A stretch of 6,241 nucleotides of DNA from Cyanobacteria bacterium UBA1221 (GCA_002309425.1 DBXD01000033.1:1-6241); one strand, 5' to 3'. Shown: positions 1 through 5,956, counted from the first letter of the stretch. A program made the numbers and translations. Notes: generated from the sequence alone by a model not told the origin.

Positions 1-9
1 TCCCTTTCT

Positions 10-28
10 GTTACATTTCGTTACATTT
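10..28. repeat. Short tandem repeat, two copies of GTTACATTT
   Basis: The nonamer GTTACATTT occurs at 10-18 and again at 20-28, a period of 10 bases, about one helical turn. The repeat is exact, but in AT-rich DNA it could be chance. If functional, it might be a paired site for a regulator bound on one face of the helix. It lies at the left edge, so any gene it serves may be outside the window. Confidence 0.3.
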
Positions 29-220
29 AAAATTTTAATAGGGCGTAAAACAAGTTATAGAAACTAAATTAGGAAATTTAGCAACAAGTTCTTTTTAAAC
101 TTCGTGCATATAAAAAACAAATTTGCATGCGGATTATAAAACTCTATTCAGGATTCTCTGCTAAAAATTCTCGCACTTAACGCACCAGTATAGCAAAACA
201 TATTACCCTTTAATTAATAG

Positions 221-249
221 TTGCACAACCGTTTTTTTTACAATAAAAT
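221..249 (+). promoter_or_regulatory. Putative sigma-70-type promoter for the gltD-like gene
   Basis: A TTGCAC box (221-226) stands 17 bases before TAAAAT (244-249). The -10 matches the consensus at five of six positions; the -35 has only the TTG core. The start point would fall near 256, giving a leader of about 25 bases before the ATG at 281. The spacer contains a run of eight T (232-239). The remaining upstream sequence (1-220) shows no open reading frame, tRNA or convincing structured RNA. Confidence 0.5.
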
Positions 250-267
250 TAGATAGATTGAGCATTT

Positions 268-274
268 AGAGGAG
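268..274 (+). promoter_or_regulatory. Ribosome binding site of the gltD-like gene
   Basis: AGAGGAG ends six bases before the ATG at 281. It is a good Shine-Dalgarno match at normal spacing and fixes this start, from which the protein has the usual N-terminal length for its family. Confidence 0.8.
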
Positions 275-280
275 CTTTGT

Positions 281-1657
281 ATGAGTATTGAACGTCAAAG
301 AACGAAAGAACAAGACAAAAATATCAGGATAAATAATTTTGATGCCGTTGAAAATAATTTTACCCGGGAACAAGTTAAACTTGAATCATCAAGGTGTCTA
401 AACTGTAAGAATCCCAAATGTGTTCAGGGGTGCCCCGTAAACATACAAATTCCTAAATTTATAGAGGCTTTAAAAAATGATAATTTAAGTTTAGCCGGTG
501 AAATAATCCGTGAAACAAGCATGCTCCCGTCAGTATGCGGAAGAGTTTGTCCGCAGGAAAGGCAATGTGAGGGTAATTGTATTCTGGGGATTAAGTCCGA
601 ACCCGTTTCAATAGGCGCATTAGAAAGATATGTCGGCGATAATACGGTTGCGGAAATTCCCGAAATAAAAAATACCGGCAAAAAAGTTGCAATTGTCGGG
701 TCAGGATGTGCAGGAATTACAGCGGCAGCCGATTTAAGAAAAGCCGGACACGAAGTTGTAGTATTCGAAGCATTACATGAGCTTGGCGGAGTTCTGAGAT
801 ACGGAATACCTCCTTTCAGACTTCCAAGAAACATTCTTGACAAAGAATTAGACAACCTTAAGAAAATGGGAGTAAAGTTTTGCAAAAATGTTGTTGTGGG
901 TAAATCAATCACCCTTAAACAATTAAAACAAGACGGTTTTAACGCAATTTTTATATGCTCAGGTGCAGGCCTGCCCAAAATGCTCGGTATTAAAGGCGAA
1001 AATCTGAACGGGGTATTCTCTGCAAATGAATTTTTGACAAGAGTTAATTTGATGCATGCCGGTCAATCTGACAGCATTACTCCGTTAAGAGTAGGAGAGA
1101 AAGTCGCAGTATTTGGCGGCGGAAACGTTGCTATGGATGCGGCAAGAACAGCTGTAAGAGTAGGGTTTAAAGAGGTATATATAATATACAGAAGAACAGA
1201 AAAAGAACTTCCTGCACGCTTAGAAGAAATACGACACGCAAAAGAAGAAGGCATCATTTTCAAGTTTTTGTATGCCCCGAAAGAAATATTGGCAGATAAC
1301 GGCTATGTCAAAGGGGTCGAGCTTGAGATTATGGAATTGGGGGAACCTGATGAAAGCGGACGCAGACGTCCCGTATCCACGGGCAAAACGGAAGTTATCA
1401 GCTTAGATACCGTAATAGTCGCACTTGGCACCGGGCCTAACCCTATAATTCAAAAATCTGCAAAAGCGGAAGGCATAGAGATTATAACTGATTCTAAAGG
1501 ATATATAACCGTTGATAAAGAACACAGAGAGACTTCGATTCCTGCTATATATGCAGGAGGAGATGTAGCTCCTGTCGGAGAATCCAATGCAATCAATGCT
1601 ATGGGTGCGGGGAAAATTGCCGCAAAGGCTATTATTAAATATCTTGAACAGGATTAA
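281..1657 (+). CDS. gltD: GltD-like NADPH-dependent glutamate synthase small subunit (FAD/iron-sulfur oxidoreductase)
   Basis: This 458-residue protein belongs to the GltD/NfnB family, which passes electrons between NADPH and a partner through FAD and iron-sulfur clusters in the cytoplasm. In glutamate synthase they reduce the large subunit that makes glutamate from glutamine and 2-oxoglutarate. The N-terminal cluster domain has Cys39, 42, 47 and 51 (RCLNCKNPKCVQGCP) and Cys86, 90, 96 and 100, enough for two 4Fe-4S clusters. A dinucleotide fold for FAD follows (VGSGCAG, 139-145). A second, for NADPH, has GGGNVAMDAAR (279-289) and the YRR pair 303-305 that usually contacts the NADPH phosphate. 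The C-terminal FAD motif YAGGDVAP is at 424-431. Length is typical and every key residue is present. No large subunit (gltB) and no NfnA/SudB partner lies beside it here, so it could equally be NfnB/SudA-like or a stand-alone 'homotetrameric' type. The family is sure; the exact role is not. Confidence 0.9.
   Translation: MSIERQRTKEQDKNIRINNFDAVENNFTREQVKLESSRCLNCKNPKCVQGCPVNIQIPKFIEALKNDNLSLAGEIIRETSMLPSVCGRVCPQERQCEGNCILGIKSEPVSIGALERYVGDNTVAEIPEIKNTGKKVAIVGSGCAGITAAADLRKAGHEVVVFEALHELGGVLRYGIPPFRLPRNILDKELDNLKKMGVKFCKNVVVGKSITLKQLKQDGFNAIFICSGAGLPKMLGIKGENLNGVFSANEFLTRVNLMHAGQSDSITPLRVGEKVAVFGGGNVAMDAARTAVRVGFKEVYIIYRRTEKELPARLEEIRHAKEEGIIFKFLYAPKEILADNGYVKGVELEIMELGEPDESGRRRPVSTGKTEVISLDTVIVALGTGPNPIIQKSAKAEGIEIITDSKGYITVDKEHRETSIPAIYAGGDVAPVGESNAINAMGAGKIAAKAIIKYLEQD
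1650..1653 (+). promoter_or_regulatory. Ribosome binding site deciding the start at 1659
   Basis: AGGA at 1650-1653 lies five bases before the ATG at 1659, inside the last codons of the gltD-like gene. It supports starting the next gene at 1659 rather than at an in-frame ATG at 1587, deep inside gltD. Starting at 1659 also puts a signal peptide exactly at the N-terminus. The one-base gap between TAA (1655-1657) and ATG suggests translational coupling. Confidence 0.65.
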
Positions 1658-1658
1658 T

Positions 1659-2564
1659 ATGAGTACAAAAAAATATATAAATATATTTCTTATACTAATA
1701 TTTCTAACCGGCAATGCTCCGGCTTTTGAACTTGACGAGTCTGTTGATAAAGAAATTCGCCAAAAATATAATACATCAAAACTTGAGCAGGATGCGCTGC
1801 CCGATTTACCGAATATATTAAAAGAAAACAACACTAATAAAAAACCTGACATCCCTGAAAAAACAAAATTAATAAATGATACCCCAATATCAGAAATTCC
1901 GGATACTAACATAAATACCGATTATTCTTTAGGTTTTGAAAGAGTAAAATCCGACAAAGCTTTAGCCGGGGGGGACTCTTATACCGAAATAAAAATACCG
2001 AAAGGCACAAAATTTAAAGTCCGTTCAAAAACGAATTTATCCGATAAAAATGCGGTCGGTGCGGGTATGACGTTTGTATCAACCGTTCCCGTTACAAAAA
2101 GATATGTTTCTTTTCCAACAGGAACAACTTTTCGCGGATATATTGAAGATTCGCATCAGCCAAATTTCGCCGGAAACGGGGGCCTGCTTAAACTGAAAAT
2201 TAATTCCATGAACTATAACGGTAATAATCAAAATATAGATGCTAAAGTTATTCGTGCGAATAATAAAATTATATTTTTTAATAATATAAAAGGAAAAAGA
2301 GGCTATATTAAAGGAATAACAACAAGGGTTAATAAGGGAGAAAATTTTTACAAAAAAACGAGACAAACTTCTGCTAATCTTTCAAACAACCCAGTAGGAG
2401 TCCTTGTTTCCCCTATACCAACAATTGTAGGCATCGCAGGATACGGGGTAAATTTAATTGCCTCACCCGTCACTGCTCTTTGGTCCAAAGGCTCCGGGAT
2501 AACTCTTCCTTCCGGAACAGACTATACAATTAAACTTCGTAATGATTCGTTTATATATAAATAA
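1659..2564 (+). CDS. Exported protein of unknown function with three PxGT motifs
   Basis: This 301-residue protein is not assigned to a family. A signal peptide is clear: lysines 4-5, a hydrophobic core (7-16), then NAPA with likely cleavage after Ala22. Residues 23-105 are a polar Asp/Lys/Asn/Pro-rich linker, probably disordered. From about 106 the sequence alternates like beta strands. It has three similar motifs: IKIPKGTKF (111-119), VSFPTGTTF (150-158) and ITLPSGTDY (281-289). A Gly/Pro/Val-rich hydrophobic stretch (about 245-275) precedes the last one. The pattern of a PxG[TS] turn, a strand and a charged end (for example GTDYTIKLRND) recalls the C-terminal beta domain of VirB10/TrbI-type secretion proteins, but the likeness is by eye and remote. 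There are no cysteines and no lipobox, so it is probably periplasmic or secreted. It sits one base after the gltD-like gene and is probably co-transcribed, although no functional link is evident. A run of seven G (1968-1974) falls at the linker-domain border. Confidence 0.8.
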   Translation: MSTKKYINIFLILIFLTGNAPAFELDESVDKEIRQKYNTSKLEQDALPDLPNILKENNTNKKPDIPEKTKLINDTPISEIPDTNINTDYSLGFERVKSDKALAGGDSYTEIKIPKGTKFKVRSKTNLSDKNAVGAGMTFVSTVPVTKRYVSFPTGTTFRGYIEDSHQPNFAGNGGLLKLKINSMNYNGNNQNIDAKVIRANNKIIFFNNIKGKRGYIKGITTRVNKGENFYKKTRQTSANLSNNPVGVLVSPIPTIVGIAGYGVNLIASPVTALWSKGSGITLPSGTDYTIKLRNDSFIYK

Positions 2565-2631
2565 AAATATATGCATTTCATGTTAAAAAATGTAAAGATA
2601 CTGTTACCCAAAAGCAATTTTTAATCTTTTC

Positions 2632-2637
2632 TATACT
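2632..2637 (+). promoter_or_regulatory. Possible -10 element for the 151-residue protein gene
   Basis: TATACT at 2632-2637 matches the -10 consensus at five of six positions and lies 35 bases before the ATG at 2672. No good -35 box occurs 16-18 bases upstream. The following alternating TA tract (2641-2656) offers other -10-like hexamers, so the exact promoter is uncertain. The 2565-2671 gap shows no intrinsic terminator for the preceding gene. Confidence 0.3.
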
Positions 2638-2671
2638 TTATATATATATAGTATATAAGAGAGATGAGAAC

Positions 2672-3127
2672 ATGAACGTATCAATGGAAACAATACCAAA
2701 AACATACCGACCCGGATTGACAGGAGGCAGTTTTGCAACAAAAAGGCTTACCTTTGACAAAGAACTTGAAACAATGACTGTCCCCACTCAAACTGCTCTT
2801 AGTGCTAAAGGCTTTCTTAGTATGACAACTTCAAAAAGCAACGTCAGCTGGAGCAAACCTTTCAAATTACCGACAAACGTCGGAACCAGTCAACTGCAAA
2901 AAAACATAGACCGAAATCAGGCACTTGACACACTGTTTCCCAATAATAAGTCCATCTTTTCTTTCGGGAGCAAACCTGCTGAAGGAGTTCATCCGAATAA
3001 ATATACTCAGTCAACAACAAACGTTTATGTCCAAAACCAAAGCAAATCGGTATTTGGCAATCCAGGCAACACAAATACATCAATCAGAGATCTTGAAAAA
3101 ATTCGGGATCAGTTTTACAGGGGATAA
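2672..3127 (+). CDS. Hypothetical 151-residue Ser/Thr/Asn-rich protein
   Basis: I do not recognise this protein. It has no cysteine, no hydrophobic segment, no signal peptide and no known motif. It is rich in Ser, Thr, Asn, Lys and Pro, with short aromatic patches such as NVSWSKPF and SIFSFGS, so it is probably a largely disordered cytoplasmic protein. The only likely helix is the charged C-terminus (IRDLEKIRDQF, about 138-148). The start at 2672 is preceded by the purine-rich AGAGAG (2658-2663), a modest ribosome binding site at eight bases. Codon choice resembles the neighbouring genes, which supports real coding. It stands alone after a 107-base gap, so it likely has its own promoter in the AT-rich stretch before it. 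It meets the minus-strand small gene tail to tail, 9 bases apart. Being lineage-restricted would be unsurprising, but that is inference. Confidence 0.65.
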   Translation: MNVSMETIPKTYRPGLTGGSFATKRLTFDKELETMTVPTQTALSAKGFLSMTTSKSNVSWSKPFKLPTNVGTSQLQKNIDRNQALDTLFPNNKSIFSFGSKPAEGVHPNKYTQSTTNVYVQNQSKSVFGNPGNTNTSIRDLEKIRDQFYRG

Positions 3128-3133
3128 AACTGA
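3109..3133. terminator. Hairpin across the convergent gene ends, possible terminator
   Basis: TCAGTTTTA (3109-3117) and TAAAACTGA (3125-3133) form a perfect 9-base stem with a 7-base loop. The stem includes the stop codon of the plus-strand gene and ends four bases before the last base of the minus-strand gene. Read on the minus strand, a run of six T follows after about nine bases; on the plus strand there is no T run. It may slow or end transcription from either side, mainly from the minus strand. The stem is short and AT-rich, so stability is modest. Confidence 0.35.
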
Positions 3134-3136
3134 CTA

Positions 3137-3325
3137 TTAGTACCTGTTCATTATTTCTTCAGCTTCTCTGTTACGATTAGCCCTTTGAGTCTGAACGGCA
3201 TTTATAGTCTTTTCTTTTTTTATTGTATTTTCCATATTTTCTTTTGTAAACTGCTCAGGTGAAAATGACTGAAAAGCCCAAACCCCCAATGCTATGAACA
3301 ATATCAGTATGACTAATCTTACCAT
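3137..3325 (-). CDS. Small single-span membrane protein, 62 residues, unknown function
   Basis: This short gene is convincing because an ideal AAGGAGGT sits five bases before its ATG and a good promoter lies directly upstream. The protein opens with MVR and a hydrophobic segment (about 4-18, LVILILFIALGVWAF), then a charged tail (about 22-62) rich in Lys, Glu, Asn and Arg that is likely helical (for example TKENMENTIKKEK and RANRNREAEEIMNRY). There is no signal-peptidase site or lipobox, so the segment is most likely a membrane anchor. I cannot name a family. The gene is divergent from the proton-pumping pyrophosphatase gene and convergent with the 151-residue protein gene. Shared regulation with the pump is possible because their promoters adjoin, but a functional link is speculation. 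Confidence 0.75.
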   Translation of the reverse strand: MVRLVILILFIALGVWAFQSFSPEQFTKENMENTIKKEKTINAVQTQRANRNREAEEIMNRY

Positions 3326-3330
3326 AAGTA

Positions 3331-3338
3331 ACCTCCTT
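3331..3338 (-). promoter_or_regulatory. Consensus ribosome binding site of the 62-residue protein
   Basis: On the minus strand this reads AAGGAGGT, a full match to the anti-Shine-Dalgarno sequence, five bases before the ATG (3325-3323). It is the strongest site in the window and the main reason to accept so short a gene; it also suggests efficient translation. Confidence 0.85.
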
Positions 3339-3351
3339 ATTTACAGCAAAT

Positions 3352-3379
3352 ATTATATCATTATTTCCAAATATTACAA
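3352..3379 (-). promoter_or_regulatory. Promoter of the 62-residue membrane protein gene
   Basis: On the minus strand TTGTAA (3379-3374) is followed after 16 bases by a perfect TATAAT (3357-3352), preceded by TGA, so it is also an extended -10. Transcription would start near 3345, leaving a leader of about 20 bases that holds the ribosome binding site. Confidence 0.65.
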
Positions 3380-3393
3380 CCCTGCTTAACATA

Positions 3394-3422
3394 TTGTACT
3401 ATAAGCCTGTATATAATATAAT
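3394..3422 (+). promoter_or_regulatory. Promoter of the pyrophosphatase gene
   Basis: TTGTAC (3394-3399) stands 17 bases before TATAAT (3417-3422). A second overlapping TATAAT occurs at 3412-3417, but it has only a 12-base gap to the same -35. The start point would be near 3429, with a leader of about 30 bases. The -35 is weak and the -10 perfect. It lies back to back with the minus-strand promoter, the two -35 boxes only 14 bases apart. Confidence 0.55.
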
Positions 3423-3447
3423 AATTGAGTGTAGATATGCTATTTGA

Positions 3448-3453
3448 AGGGAG
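3448..3453 (+). promoter_or_regulatory. Ribosome binding site deciding the pyrophosphatase start
   Basis: AGGGAG at 3448-3453 lies five bases before the ATG at 3459. An in-frame TTG at 3444 would place the start over this site and lacks its own, so 3459 is the better start. Confidence 0.75.
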
Positions 3454-3458
3454 ATATT

Positions 3459-5882
3459 ATGATTAAAAAGTTTACTGCACTTAAAGCATTTATGGCAATA
3501 ATTGCCGTTATGCTGTTTAGTGTACTACCATCTGCCGCAAGTGAAGCGGATTTAATCGTTCCCGATATTACAGGTGACAACTTTAAATACCTTCTGGTAG
3601 GTATAATAGTTTCATTTGTAGGTTTAATATTCGGGTTCATTGAATTTGTAAAAATCAAAAAATTAGTTGTACACAAAGCGATGGCAGAAGTAGGTAATAC
3701 CATTTTTGAAACCTGCAAAACATACCTGGTTCAGCAGGGCAAGTTCTTGCTTTGTCTTGAGGTATTGATTGGCTTATGTATTGCATTTTACTTCGGTTAT
3801 TTGCAGCATATGCCGTTAAAAGATGTTGCAATTATCCTTGCATGGTCTGTTATCGGTATTTTAGGCTCATACGGAGTTGCCTGGTTCGGTATCAGGATGA
3901 ACACTTTAGCAAACGCAAGGACTGCTTTTGCTTCCTTAAAGGGTAATCCTTTGAATATTTTAAATATTCCGTTAAAAGCCGGTATGTCAATAGGCGTTTG
4001 CCTTGTATCAGTTGAATTAATTCTTATGCTGACAATATTGTTATTTGTTCCCGGACATCTGGCAGGTGCCTGCTTTATCGGTTTTGCTATCGGTGAAAGC
4101 TTGGGCGCTTCAGCACTTCGTGTTGCGGGCGGTATTTTCACCAAAATTGCGGATATCGGTTCGGATTTGATGAAGATACAATTCGGTATCAAGGAAGACG
4201 ATCCCCGTAACCCCGGTGTAATTGCTGATTGCACAGGCGACAATGCGGGTGACTCCATCGGACCTACGGCTGACGGATTTGAGACATACGGCGTAACAGG
4301 TGTTGCACTTGTTTCTTTCATATTATTAGGCGTTAAACCTGAGTTCCAGGTTCAGTTATTAACCTGGATATTTGTTATGAGATACCTGATGATTTGTACT
4401 TCAGTTGTTGCTTACTGGATTAACAATATTATTGATAAAATTTACGCAATTAAGACCGCAAAATTTGATTTTGAAAAACCACTGACAAACCTGGTTTGGA
4501 TAACTTCAATTTTATCTATCGGAATGACATTTGGAGTAAGCCACTGGTTACTGGCTCCGATGGGCGGTAATCTATGGCTGATTCTTTCCGCAATTATTTC
4601 CTGCGGAACATTGGGTGCAGCCTTAATTCCTGAATTTACAAAGATATTCACCTCTCCGAAAGCCTTACATACTGAAGAAGTTGTTACGGCTTCAAAAGAA
4701 GGCGGTGCTTCTTTGACAATCCTTTCCGGCATTGTTGCGGGTAACTTCTCAGCATTCTGGATCGGAGCGGTTATTGTTGCATTAATGGGATTGGCTTACT
4801 TTGCAAGTATTTTTATCCCTGAAGATGTAATGATTTATTCATCAGTATTCGCATTTGGTCTGGTTGCATTTGGTTTCCTCGGTATGGGACCTGTAACAAT
4901 CGCTGTTGATTCTTACGGCCCTGTTACTGATAATGCTCAGTCTGTATATGAATTATCTTTGATTGAAGAAATTCCTAATGTTGCGGAAGAAATTGAAAAA
5001 GAATACGGTTTCAAACCGGATTTTGAAAATGCAAAACAGTATCTGGAAGAAAATGACGGAGCAGGCAACACCTTCAAAGCAACGTCTAAGCCGGTATTAA
5101 TCGGTACTGCCGTTGTCGGTGCTACCACAATGATTTTCTCACTTATACTGGTTATCCAAAACACATTGGGAATCCAGCCTGAGGCTGTCCTTAACCTGCT
5201 AAACCCATATACTTTGCTCGGTTTGTTAGCAGGCGGTGCGGTAATCTACTGGTTCAGCGGTGCTTCCATGCAGGCGGTTACAACCGGTGCATACCGTGCA
5301 ACAGAATATATTAAAGACAATATCAAATTAGACGAAAATTCAAAATCTGCAAATCTTTCAAACTCAAAAGAAGTTGTTAAGATTTGTACCCAATATGCAC
5401 AAAAGGGTATGATAAACATATTCATTTCACTGTTTGCCTTTGCGCTTGCTCTGGCTTGCTTATCAGCACCTATAGTTGCAGAAAATATTGAATTTGCTAA
5501 TCGCCCTGTATCGTTCTTTGTAAGTTACCTGATTGCAATTGCGGTATTTGGTCTGTTCCAGGCTGTATTTATGGCAAATGCAGGCGGATGCTGGGATAAC
5601 GCTAAGAAAATAGTCGAAGTTGATATGAAAGAAAAGGGAACTCCTTTGCACGATGCAACAGTTGTTGGTGATACAGTAGGCGATCCTTTCAAGGATACTT
5701 CTTCCGTTGCAATGAACCCGATAATCAAATTTACGACATTATTCGGTTTGTTGGCAATGGAAATTGCAATCAGCGAAGCATTTAGAGAAATTGCTCCGAT
5801 TGCGGGTATTGTATTCCTTGTAATTGCACTATTTTTTGTATGGCGTTCCTTCTACGGAATGAGAATACCGTCAAAAAAATAA
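3459..5882 (+). CDS. hppA: Membrane-bound proton-pumping pyrophosphatase, divergent K+-independent type
   Basis: This 807-residue integral membrane enzyme hydrolyses pyrophosphate and uses the energy to pump ions out of the cytoplasm. The family signature DDPRNPGVIADCTGDNAGD is at 247-265. Matching remembered mung-bean residues, all substrate and Mg ligands are present: Lys229, Asp232, Asp236, Glu246, Asp261, Asp265, Asp491, Asn537, Asp713, Lys716, Asp742, Lys745 and Asp746 (GDTVGDPFKDT, 737-747). Lys540 in GNTFKA is the lysine that marks K+-independent enzymes. Glu275 in FETY sits where H+-pumping K+-independent forms carry their gate glutamate. These features and the unusual motif context (IADCTGDNAGDSIGPTADG in place of the common IADNVGDNVGD form) suggest the divergent Na+-regulated H+-pumping group known from Chlorobium limicola and Cellulomonas fimi. 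About 16 membrane spans are visible. An extra N-terminal hydrophobic segment (5-23) ending in PSAAS looks like a signal peptide before the first span (44-65). The loop from Asp491 to Asn537 is about 19 residues longer than in plant enzymes. The gene is transcribed alone and ends at a strong terminator. Confidence 0.95.
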   Translation: MIKKFTALKAFMAIIAVMLFSVLPSAASEADLIVPDITGDNFKYLLVGIIVSFVGLIFGFIEFVKIKKLVVHKAMAEVGNTIFETCKTYLVQQGKFLLCLEVLIGLCIAFYFGYLQHMPLKDVAIILAWSVIGILGSYGVAWFGIRMNTLANARTAFASLKGNPLNILNIPLKAGMSIGVCLVSVELILMLTILLFVPGHLAGACFIGFAIGESLGASALRVAGGIFTKIADIGSDLMKIQFGIKEDDPRNPGVIADCTGDNAGDSIGPTADGFETYGVTGVALVSFILLGVKPEFQVQLLTWIFVMRYLMICTSVVAYWINNIIDKIYAIKTAKFDFEKPLTNLVWITSILSIGMTFGVSHWLLAPMGGNLWLILSAIISCGTLGAALIPEFTKIFTSPKALHTEEVVTASKEGGASLTILSGIVAGNFSAFWIGAVIVALMGLAYFASIFIPEDVMIYSSVFAFGLVAFGFLGMGPVTIAVDSYGPVTDNAQSVYELSLIEEIPNVAEEIEKEYGFKPDFENAKQYLEENDGAGNTFKATSKPVLIGTAVVGATTMIFSLILVIQNTLGIQPEAVLNLLNPYTLLGLLAGGAVIYWFSGASMQAVTTGAYRATEYIKDNIKLDENSKSANLSNSKEVVKICTQYAQKGMINIFISLFAFALALACLSAPIVAENIEFANRPVSFFVSYLIAIAVFGLFQAVFMANAGGCWDNAKKIVEVDMKEKGTPLHDATVVGDTVGDPFKDTSSVAMNPIIKFTTLFGLLAMEIAISEAFREIAPIAGIVFLVIALFFVWRSFYGMRIPSKK

Positions 5883-5903
5883 GGTAAACTTTTTAAAATA
5901 CAT

Positions 5904-5937
5904 AAAGCGGAATTAAGTTTATTAATTCCGCTTTTTT
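5904..5937 (+). terminator. Intrinsic terminator of the pyrophosphatase gene
   Basis: AAAGCGGAATTAA (5904-5916) pairs perfectly with TTAATTCCGCTTT (5922-5934) around the loop GTTTA, a 13-base stem. A run of six T ends at 5937. It starts 21 bases after the pyrophosphatase stop codon. On the minus strand the stem is followed by only TTT, so it may work weakly for the converging accC gene too. Confidence 0.9.
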
Positions 5938-5956
5938 ATAAAAACTTTAATATTTT

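Noticed and set aside
1..220. Possible structured RNA or end of an upstream gene
   Set aside because: Only short pairings (five bases or fewer) are seen and no frame shows coding character; no tRNA, riboswitch or CRISPR pattern was found here or elsewhere in the window.
424..978. Open frame of 184 codons on the minus strand
   Set aside because: It lies wholly inside the gltD-like gene on the opposite strand, has no ribosome binding site and encodes no recognisable protein; the gltD frame has every family motif.
1587..1658. Upstream in-frame ATG for the exported protein
   Set aside because: It would add 24 residues ahead of a perfect signal peptide and lies within gltD without a ribosome binding site; 1659 has AGGA at five bases.
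1403..1912. Open frame of 169 codons on the minus strand
   Set aside because: It overlaps the end of the gltD-like gene and the signal-peptide region of the next gene, both well supported; the translation is low-complexity Ser/Phe/Ile-rich.
2565..2620. Possible terminator after the exported protein gene
   Set aside because: Only a five-base AT-rich pairing (CATTT with AAATG) is present, with no T run after it.
2641..2656. Alternating TA tract as a possible replication origin or regulatory repeat
   Set aside because: It is short, without DnaA boxes or iterons nearby, and is better explained as promoter-region AT richness.
2925..3140. Open frame of 71 codons on the plus strand
   Set aside because: It overlaps the 151-residue gene in another frame, has no ribosome binding site and runs into the minus-strand gene.
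3797..4321. Open frame of 174 codons on the minus strand
   Set aside because: It is opposite the most conserved part of the pyrophosphatase, and its openness follows from that gene's codon use.
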